NCBI GenBank assembly: GCA_907165275.2
Contig: OU015653.1
Location: forward strand, 10,012,001 to 10,076,000
Direction: 5' to 3'
DNA: 64,000 nt
From: Zygaena filipendulae
Lineage: Eukaryota > Arthropoda > Insecta > Lepidoptera > Zygaenidae
Both the position numbers and the translations under genes were made by a program. Below are positions 1 to 10,700 of the stretch, in pieces. Under the pieces are notes generated by a model. It saw nothing but the letters and a program-made list of their open reading frames with translations, was not told where the DNA came from and did no database searches. Position 1 is the stretch's first letter. Every line of letters starts with the position of its first letter.

Positions 1-854
1 AATTTGCGGTTAAAATATAGTAATAACCTATATAAGTAGGTATTTAATAATGTATTCTTATGTGTTAATTATGGCAAAACATAATTACCTATTATTAGCC
101 GCACTCAGAGATATTATAGGAATACATAAAATTTAGATTTTCTTCTCTTGTTCTTCTTCTTCAATTACCTACACATTGCGATTAATTTTTCCAATGTACC
201 TACTATGTTTTAGCAATCAAAATAATGACGGCGAAACGCCAATGACTATGTTAGATTCCCCAAGCAATTAATGTAAAATCATTATGCAATTTAGAAATAA
301 AACCGTTAAAAAAGAACGGCGGATAGGTACATGGAGACGAAATCAACTCGGATGTTATTTTGTTTGAATATTGAATAATTGATTATTATTTTGTTTAATT
401 TAGTAAGTAGGTATTGTATATTTTAAAAGTTACACCAATAAATATTTTTTATGGCTCGGCCTTTGCTGTAGCCAACATTAAATACCTAAATATTTTTATT
501 TTATTTTATGGAACTGCAATGACTTCCATACTTCGGTGTTTACTTTTATTAGAACGCCATCTGTGACCAGCGTGATTAACTATATACTCATTCGACTGCC
601 CTACGGTAAAACCAAGTAACTGCAGCAGCTGAATAAATACAGGAGGAGCAAAAAACCGGAAATCGGTTTATTTAAAACAAACCTTCCATAGTTCAACGAT
701 TTCCTTAATTTTAATTTATCTAAGACTAAAGCCTTTTTGATGGTTGTGAGTATGTAGCAACGGTAGATATGCGTAAAAATGGCAAAAATCCAAAAAAACT
801 CATTTCGAAAAAAGTGATGAACTGCTTTGTTTTTTCATAGGTCTATAGAACTTA

Positions 855-965
855 TAGTAGCACCACAAAATTTTCCATCGCTGTCAGGGCTACCGAGAAG
901 GACATAGGATTTTTTATCCCGGAATTCCCGCGGGAACTCGAAAGTTACCGCGAGTGAAATCGCGG
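855..965 (+). repeat. Helitron-like (Lep1-type) repeat, partial
   Basis: Contains the family core: GTCAGGG-type segment, GAGAAGGACATAGG, TTTATCCCGGAATTCCCGCG, then a GCGAGTGAAATCGCGG end. The 5' head with the stretch ATATTATAAA is missing. Confidence 0.5.
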
Positions 966-1513
966 AGAACACTGAGTTTAAAATTTTAAATACACTAAGG
1001 TATATTTTTAAAATGAACCAACTACTGTTTTATTCCATTTCTAGAATCATGGTAGCGTGTCAGTCAAGTTCGCTAAGCTTGTGCGACTTGGCAAGTTCAA
1101 GACGAATTAAAGAAATATTCAATTCAGTCAAGCCATTTCCAAGTTTTTGCACGGCATTTCATTTTAATATATGTACTTACAAATAGGAACTTTCCAGTAG
1201 ATATACTGGAAATAGAAAGGAAATAACGAAACAAAGTCGTTTATTCTCAGCGAACACAATTTCAAAATTATGATTTATCTTGAACATTTAGGTATCATTT
1301 TGATCAGGTATATACCTATTTTTCCAATTAATGATTTAAATCTATTTAATAACTTTTTTCTCACATTTCACTTTGAATTTGGTGATTCGCTCCATCTCAG
1401 TATATAAACTACCAACATGCGTAGATTCTTGAAAGAGTGCCATACTACCATGAATTCTTAATTCATAATAAACAGTAGATACAATACGTAGGTACAACGT
1501 ACAAACTAATACA

Positions 1514-1519
1514 TTTATT
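1514..1519 (-). promoter_or_regulatory. candidate polyadenylation signal of MCT-B
   Basis: TTTATT on the plus strand reads AATAAA on the minus strand, about 115 nt beyond the MCT-B stop. No transcript evidence is available here, so this is position-based inference. Confidence 0.35.
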
Positions 1520-1633
1520 ACCTATCTATGTAGTAACTATAGCAGATTAAGTAAAGTTAAATTACGTCGCGTTAATAGTTTAAACGCTTTACTATTAATG
1601 AACACATTCAAAAACTTGTAATTTGGAGATTAA

Positions 1634-1761
1634 TTAATTATTTGGTCCCTTTTTTCTAAATATAAAATACTCGATGGTCCATAGAACAACACATATGAGG
1701 CAACAAAAACTCATTGCCACGAAACAATACACGTAGCTTCCACTAGCGTCATATATAACAC
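1634..1761 (-). CDS. MCT-B coding exon 9 (last)
   Basis: Acceptor ATTTTCCAG; encodes YDASGSYVYCFVAMSF, TM12 and a basic tail RKKGPNN, then TAA. The D-x-S/K-x-SY block is the usual MCT TM11-TM12 loop. Confidence 0.85.
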
Positions 1762-4700
1762 CTGGAAAATAATAATAAAAAAAATTAATTACTATATTTA
1801 CATATTTTGTACAATGAAAATAACTTTAACTTTAAAATAATGTGAGAAAAAATATTAGGTATACCTACTCATTTCAATACTTCAGTTAAAATGACCAGTA
1901 CGCTGATATAATTATATAGGAGTCCAAGCAAAAAGGTATACCAGTAGTGGGGTATTGAGTTAAGACTAGATTCAGTATCTAGAATAGTCAATTGATGTAA
2001 GGATTGAAACAATATTCAAAAACTAACACAATTTTTTTATATCGGACATTTGAAGTTGGAATTCTGAAAAAGCTTAATTTCAGAAAAAGCGCTTTAAAAG
2101 TTTGAGTGAAAACAAAAAACACACTTCTACTTGCTTGTTACATTTTTTTTTACATATTATTGCAAATTGAGATATTGTATTAAATTGTAGAAAGTTGGAC
2201 ATTTATTAATAATGAATGAAAATCGCGGACGCATTTTTTCACCCAACTTTACAAAACTTCTTATATCTCGGAAACTAAAAACCGAAAACTGGTAGCTTTT
2301 TGCTTGGAAGTCCACGTATTTACTTTTATACACACTATCACTTACTCACCCACATAATCACACACATAATGATCCTAAAACCCTCTAGTAGGATATCTGA
2401 GTATTGGGAGTTCTAAAACTATAATAGGTGGAAAAGAAAAATATCTTCTTTATGGAACCACTATGTAGATGTCCCATAAAGAACATCCTCGGGAATTCCG
2501 GAATAAAAGGTAACTTATGTCCTTTTCAATACCACTGACAATGCAAATGTATATGATGAACGGCTGATAAGTTAAGATTTGCAAGCGTAACAAACAAACT
2601 CACATTGTTAAACTCACATTCGCATTTATAATATTAAGGATATCGTCGACTTTATGGTTAAGCAAAAAGTAATTAGGTACATCCAAAAAATTATAAATAG
2701 ACTAACCAGGAGTTTAGTTACAACTGTGAAATAACAGAGAAGAACTTTAATAGAAATGTGGGTTTACGCGGGTAAACGACCTTGATTTGTCTGCGCAGCA
2801 CTAGGCTAGGAAAGGGACATTAAATTACTTTTAGGATATGATCCAGTCCAGTCGGCGTCTTGAACGCTCAATTTTAGTGGATTATTTTTCTCCGTTAAAT
2901 TTATTTTTTTTATTTTTTAGATATTTCAGATGAGAATCGGATACGTACATGAATATCTTCCTTTTATAAGTCCCTTCTTTAACCTTACACCCTGTATACT
3001 AAATAATATAATCTACATTAGGCGATTTCAGGAAAATGAAAGAGCATAAGTTCCACAGAACTATAGTTACAAACCTATAAGAGGATCCGCGATGAGCATC
3101 AGGAATCCTGAGAATATGATGTGCAGAGCCAAAGCCGCTGGAAATCTGTCAGGGGCAGCCGTTGCTAGCACGAGCGGAAACAGAACCTGCACTGAGCACC
3201 TCACCAGCCCAGACACGGCGGTCACAGCGAACACATACCACAACTCGCTAGAACTCACCAACGCTGTAAGAGAGAGGAGATTATTTAGTCATATTTGTTT
3301 TTTTAAACATCAACAATCTGGTTTCCTGTTTTATTTTTTATTTTTTTTTTATTTCTGACAAGCCAGATGTTTGACAGTATCGTCGACCACCTATACCTTG
3401 AAGTAGGAAACTGGCTTCCAAGTGAGGCTTCCGGAACACACCGTTCGACACTTGACGGCGACATTATATATTGAACTTGAAGGTGGTTGCTAGCCCGAAG
3501 CCGAACAAAGCCTTAGTGGGAGGGCACCAAAGGACACCAAGGCTTTGTTTCCCACGACGTTTTCCTTCACCGACAGCTTAAGCTCATTATTGGGGTTTGA
3601 ACCTACGTCTTGCGTCGTAAGATTCGAACCCATCATGCACTGTGCTATCAAGACTGTAAAATAACCATGTGGAACTAATTATACGATTGTATTCCTAATA
3701 TCTATCTATTTTATTTTTTAATTTATAAAAAAAATGGCTAAAAAAGGTTAAGTAGTACTAAAATAAAAATTATTAGCGACTTTGAGACTTGTAAACAAAT
3801 TCAACGTACCTACTTAATTATTTTCTGATATTTTCTGTTAATTTTATATATTAATTTTTATTTAACATTTAATGCACACAGCGCCAGGTCCCGCGGGAAC
3901 TCCGGGATGAAAAGTACCCTATGTCCTTCTCTGTACCCTTGAAAACATGCATGCCAAATTTCATCCAAATCCGTTCAGCCGTTTTTGCGTGATTGAGTAA
4001 CAAACATTCAAACATCTAAACATCCACACTTTCACATTTATAATATTAAGTAGGATAAAGCCAAAGTGCAATTGTATAAAGTGAAATCGTCAACTAAAGG
4101 GCGCTGAAAGACAGTCTGATCAAAGGCTGCTGGCACTGAATACACGCAAAGATGTCACAAAACTACAAGTATATGTACATCAGGGATCATGCTTATTCTA
4201 TGATGAATTTCTTCGAGCCGACCTCCTCCAGCCTAGAAAAATGCATGAACACTGACTGATCTGTTAAATATTACTATCTACTTGTGTTTTTAAATTTAAG
4301 TTTTAGAAAAAATTAACTTAATAATCATTTACCTATACGAAGCACAATCGTAGCACAAGTGCCTACGAAAAATACAGTTCTGCTATCTACAATGTAGAAG
4401 TAAGTGAACACTGCCAAGATAAATCTTGCAACCAAATCGGCCACCGCACCGACCATCACGCATGCCGCTACTTGCATCTGAAAATAATATCGTCATAAAT
4501 GGTTTTTTTTTATATATTTCACATTTTAATGAATATGGTGAAAAAAAAACGGAGTATTTCGCAATTTATATATGCATTAGTTGGCAGGTACGTACTTTGT
4601 ACATACACTGAGAAAATATATTGCAATAGACAGTGGGTATCCACGACACTATTGGCGCAGTAGGTCACCATGCCTTCCCGCTAGTCAAGAGGTTCCGGGT

Positions 4701-7700
4701 TCGATTCCCGGTGGCGATGGATTTTGTGTGATGAACACAGGGTTCCACTTTCCGGTTTAAGCGCATTAATGTGAGATGGATGGTGGTGTGGATAATTTGG
4801 GATCAAGTAGATCAGTATGTTTTGAAGAGGATTATTATTATTATCTACGAACAAATTTTTATATATTAAAATAACGTTTAAGTAAAGACAATCCAGCAAT
4901 ATTATTAAATTAATGTTTCCCCTATTAATAATTCTGCGTTAATAATTAAAAAAGGCTCTATCGCCACAGTGGCATTCTCTGCCAGTTACCTTTAGTACAT
5001 AGAGAAAGCGGGCTTGGTGGTAAGGTTGGTAAGGTTTTGTGGAATTTTTTGCATCACTCAAAGAAACAACATAAACGATACCTACATAATATTATATTAT
5101 ATTTTACATATAATATAAAAAACCGATTAGATGTATGATAATGACATTATTGGTGATCCAATACATTAGCATCTATTTAGATTTACATCAATGATATTAA
5201 AAGTATTTTACTACCGATTATAAAATACGAACCAAAAAATACATAAACAAGATGCTCATGTTGGTGTGTAAACTACACCTACGTATGGATTGACCTTCAC
5301 AAGAAAATACCTATTGAAAGATTATTATTATTTATTAGACAACCAGGGGATCTAGCCAGGACCACGGGTCGTACGTCAATATTTCATTGACCAAGCTGCA
5401 CTAGTAGGTACATTTTATCTAATGTAGGTACAATATAATTTATTTTTCTTAGTTATACTCAAACTTTACCTACCTAACCCTTTAAGATTCTTTCGATACG
5501 TACCTGTTAATTATTAATTATTATCAGTAACTTTTACTGCAATAACGGTGAAAAGATTTTCTTGACTTATAGTGAATTGAAGTCACTTATTCTTACCTCA
5601 CTGAAACCGTAAGAAAACAACAGCATAGGCTCCATCGCTAAATAAGTGACGTCAGACATGAACGCAAAGCCAAGTCCCACTAAAGTACTCAGAAATCTCA
5701 TGTCCTTCAGCAAGTCCAATTCGACGTTTTCGTAAATAGCTTTACTAAAAACAAACCATACTTATTACTTAGTCTGATTTTAAATATCGTGTTGCAAATC
5801 TCACTGGGTCTTAAGTTGTATTTTTTATATATGTAGTATTATATTAAGTGTCGTAGTACATATAATTATATATTTTAACCGACTTTAAAAAAGAAAGAGA
5901 TTCATGTTAGACTGTAGGTAGGTGCGTAGTTTTTTAATTTATGTTTACCGATTACTAAATAAAAATACACAAGTTTAAATCGAACACTAAATAAAAAATG
6001 TTAGAATATTGATATTGCAATGCCAAAAGCTATTCATGTCGTTTTGTGTAAACATTATCCCACCAAAAACATTTTCATGTAAAATGTTGCAAAGATGTTA
6101 TAAAAATATATGACTCGCACTGTCAAAAAGTTATCAGATCTCATGTAGAGCCAAGCTTCTAACTCTACACTCCTTAACTTTACAAGGCCTAACTTCACAA
6201 ACTCTACAAATCTACAGTCTACACCCTAGTCAAAATATTTGGCTCGATACATTGATATATTAAATTGATATTTAATATATCAATGGCTCGACATCATCGA
6301 CAACATATTATCGCGAGAATTTTGTTTAACTGGTATAATCCAAACCCAAGTTATAAGGGTTCAAAAAAACGACGTAGCACTTTGAGAAAAGATAGAGTAG
6401 TGCCCTTGCGCTTCGTTCGGCTCGTCTTCTATCGTGCCCCCAGATATTTGCAGTAAAAATCATTGGTAAAGGCTTTGAAGTCATTTAAAGTTCTCACGAG
6501 AGTATTAAAACTTTCCTATTACCTAAGTTTTTCACACAATTTTCCTACTCCATTCAACATTTTAATATCGTTTTGATTTTTGATTGATTTACCAATCTGA
6601 TTGATGACCTTAATATTTCATGTAAGGATCTTCTAAAAACTTACATAATCCTCTTGTGTATATGTTTTTCCTTGACTTTGTTTACTTTAATTTCAATGAT
6701 TTCTTCATCTGGTAACATTCTAACAGTTGAGTCTTCAAATCTATTACCATGTTGTTTCGGAACACTTACGTCGTCGCAATCTAAAACAGCACACATACAA
6801 AGACAAGATCCCTTTTATACAATAACACTTAACTGAAAATTCCAAACCTGACACAAAAACCTCTAAACAAAAGTAAATTTTGTCTTTAAAATAGAAACAA
6901 TGAGCTTGTCAACTAAATTTTTATTTTTAGTCCGTCTTGTAGATTAATATAAATATTGGACACGTATTATTAATTTTTTTGCGTAATGAAAAAATAACGG
7001 AGATACATTAATGTCGCGTCGCGAGCTCATTAACTTTAATGCGACTTTTATCTTAGTATTTATTTTCAATAATTTGAAAAAACAGAAAATACGACGTATC
7101 TGTAGCGGGAGCAGGATGGATGATATGGCTCGACCGCCACCAAAGGGGAAGCTTCCCGCCGGGCGAGGTGGTATGCCCGGGGAACCGCGGCTCCGACTGT
7201 AGATCGTCGGAGATCGTATATCTGCAGCGTATATGTGAAAACTTCGTTAGCGCGATTCACGTAGTTAGTATTCGTCGCTTCGTTCTAGTTCGTAACTTGT
7301 GGCATAGAGGTCGCCACATATCTATTATTTTTTTATTATCTAAATAAATCAAATTTTGATTTTCGTACCCCGGAAACTACCCTTTTTCATGATAACTGTG
7401 TCTAAAATAGTTTTAGTCGCTGTTCCTGTAGAGATCTTAACCTCAGGCATTACTGAGTAACCTATTAAAGTTCTTTCTCACATTAGAAACAGAGGATACA
7501 AAGATAGACATTTAGGACAGGAGGATTCATAAGTTTTGACAAGAGGCAAAAGGAGGATTTGAAATGAAAAGTTTACACCAATATATTTACTGTATTCATG
7601 CGTGGATATATTGTGTCCCCTGGAGTCCCTCTCTCAAAGAAAGCACTAGCGCCTAATTCCATTAAAATTTTCTTACCCATATCACTAGTAGCTCGTTGCA

Positions 7701-10700
7701 CTTTAACCAAATGCCACTCAATTGGATGCATGACAATCATAGCGAAGATCAAATGCAAATCCACGGCCATTATGAGTGCAAGGGTCCACCTAAATCCGTA
7801 TTCCGATAGCAGAAAAGTCACCAACATAGGGAAAGTGATAGACGCCATACTGCTCATAGTTTGGTTGGCGCTCATCATAGCTGTTCTCTTTTTTGTAAAA
7901 TAACAGTTGAACGCTGTAAAACTTACTGGTATCATAACACCAAATCCTGCACCTAGAATCAAACCGATTTGTTATGTCTATGATTCATTTCGCCATTTCA
8001 TTCTATAGTATTGAAAATTCTTAGATAAACTCGGTATATGTCGCTGTTCAAAAAGCTCCGTTTATTCAGTTTATTCTAATCTAATCTATGTATACTAATA
8101 TTATAAAGAGCAGAAGTTTGTGAATTCTGAGTTTGTGACGTTGTAGGGGGTAATCTCTGGATCTATTGAACCGATTTTGAAAAAAATTTCACTTTTAGGA
8201 AGCTACGGTAGTCCCGAGTGACATAGGGTACTTTTTTCTCGAAATTCCCGCAGGAACTCCGAAATTACCGTGGATAAAACTGCGGGGGAGCAGCTAGTGT
8301 TAAGTAATGCAAGTCAAACAACCGCATGACTTCGATACCTTGATTTTTTAATAATTGTATGTAAATTTATAGGTTTCCCAAGTAAAAGAATTATGAAATC
8401 TCCTGAAAATATTTAAGAAAAAGAACTTCATAAAGTCTTAAGTCAAAAAAAAAATACACCTCTTACTACTCCGAATGTGAACACAAGTTGATAAGGTTTT
8501 TGCACGAAAATTGTCATCAAATCCCCCAGCACGAATAAACCAGCGCCAATGAGGCCCACTTGCCTAAACGTATACCTTTTCAATGCTATTCCGGCTAGGA
8601 AACCTGTAAGAAAAAATATTTAATGGAAGATTAAGTGTTATCTTGGTTTCAATGAAATGTAGTTCTTCAATTCTTACTATGTAGGTACCTATTATTAAAG
8701 TGAAAGTGAGTTTGTTTGTTTGTTTGTTTATTTATTTGTTACGCTTTCACGCCTCAACGGCTCAACGGATCATCACGAAATTTTGCATACACGTTGTCAG
8801 GGATACAGAGAAGGACACTTTATCTCGTAATTCCCGCGGGAACCCCGAAACGAACGGGGGCGAAGCCGCGGGAATCAGCTAGTTTCAATATAAATCAAAC
8901 TCTAGGAATATGGACTTTGTTATAATCCTAAAAAAACAGAAGACTATCTAGCATTATCTATAGCATTCTCATTCGGCTTTCAGTGTGTGTGTGTGTATTG
9001 CAGGTGGTTTCTTCCGGCATTTAGTTTTTAGAATTAACGCAATTGCAGTGGAAGTGCAATCCCTGAATGAACATCGCGTCGGAGGCTGTATGTACTAAAA
9101 GAAAGGGGTGATAAATGACCTTATGGGTATAATCCGTCTGCGCGTCGATAACTTTATTTTCGTAAATATTTTTTTACGTAAAATTATTTTTGCGTTTTTT
9201 GTGGATATTTGAAATGAGAATTTAATACTTTAATAACGTCCCTTCTTTAACGTTAAAGCCCCTTTAGCTTACACCTTGTATATGTGAGAAATATTATAAA
9301 TTAAACGGTGGCGTGAGAATGTCGTGTATTTTTTATTTTGTTTTATTTATTTTTGTAAAGAGCTTTGGAAGTGTACGTGTCCATAGTATCTATCCATCCC
9401 TTCAGAAAACAGGCATGATCTATGTGGGTATGTTTGTTTCTCCAATGCAGGCTATCCTTAATATGCCTGAAGTGATACACTAGGGAGGTAGAAAAAAATA
9501 AGAAGTAAACAATTAAATAATGTAGATTTTAAATGACTTCACATACACATGTACAGCACTGCAGCATTTGCAGTAGCATTGCCAGATTGACAGTAGTTGA
9601 ATCATATTATTTGCAATAGAAGTTAATAAAGTAAAAAAAAAATTTTGAATTTGACAGTACCTACTATTGGTAGGTACTGTACGCATCAGCAAGTGTGTCA
9701 CAAAAAGAGAAGCGGTGACGAGTCAGTAATATCAACCGACATGCGAGTGAACGTCCACACAAAGTGAATGACGTACAGACGTATCGAATTACGGAACGGT
9801 AACAACATAGAAACCGTAAAACACTATCGTATTACCATATTAAACTGATTATTTATCTATGAAATAGATATCAAAAGTCCCATAAAAAAGTGCTTATTAT
9901 ATATAGCCGTTCCTCGAGGTTTCACCCGCGTTAACTTCAAAGGCACGCGGTAATTTCGAGATGAAAAGTACCCTATTTCCTTTTCTCTAGGTACCCCAGA
10001 CAACGTGAACGCAAAAATATAATTATGATGATCGGTTGATTAGTTAAATCATGAAAAGGTAACAGATGGACAGACAGATAGACAGACCGAGTTACTTATT
10101 TTTTCGAAATAGGAATAAAAACCAATCAAAATTATTCCGTTTGAAGTGGTCAGTGATAATACCGCTAACTTACAGCCATATGAAGGTACCTAGACGGATA
10201 GGTAGGTACCTATCCGTCTGTAATACAAATCAATTACAAAGATTAATCTATGTCAATACGTTTTAATCGGTCTTTTTGTTCAATCATCCACGCTCGTTAA
10301 CGGATTTGCCTAACCCACCCATCAATTAGGGACAGTAACTTGAGCCTAGGCGCTAACCCTCGATCGTATAAGCATAAATTAATAAATTTTCTTTCGACAA
10401 CAGTTCACCGTAACGTTAGATTAGGTACAGATGGCGCTAGCTAACTCTGTACAAAGTTCGAATATTATTAAATAAATTAAAAAGACCAATCCACCAAACC
10501 ATAGTCAAACGAGCTCTAACTTGATGGGATTACGTCATTTACTCATAGAGTTCCTGTGACCATCTTCCAGCTCCATCATCAGATCGGCTCCATCCGGGCT
10601 AAGATGCGCAAGACGACAAAATTTTATCGAGCCATTTTATCGATTCTCGTCGATATATTGTATGGTTTTGTCGACGAGAATCGATAAAATGGCTCGATAT

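Larger units (their letters stand above)
1..1633. other. 3' flank of MCT-B; no gene
   Basis: AT-rich sequence downstream of the MCT-B stop codon. On the minus strand a canonical AATAAA signal lies at 1514-1519, about 115 nt past the stop codon, and is the best candidate polyadenylation signal. A partial Helitron-like repeat occupies about 855-965. I see no open frame with gene-like content in the rest. Confidence 0.5.

Noticed and set aside
4640..4730. tRNA gene (A and B boxes)
   Set aside because: No cloverleaf can be closed, and the sequence continues into a shared SINE body and tail; the second copy at 16839 has the same structure.
7573..7676. Extension of MCT-B exon 4 for 34 further codons
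   Set aside because: The frame is open and looks protein-like, but no downstream donor has the phase required for exon 5, whereas GTAAGA at 7676 does.
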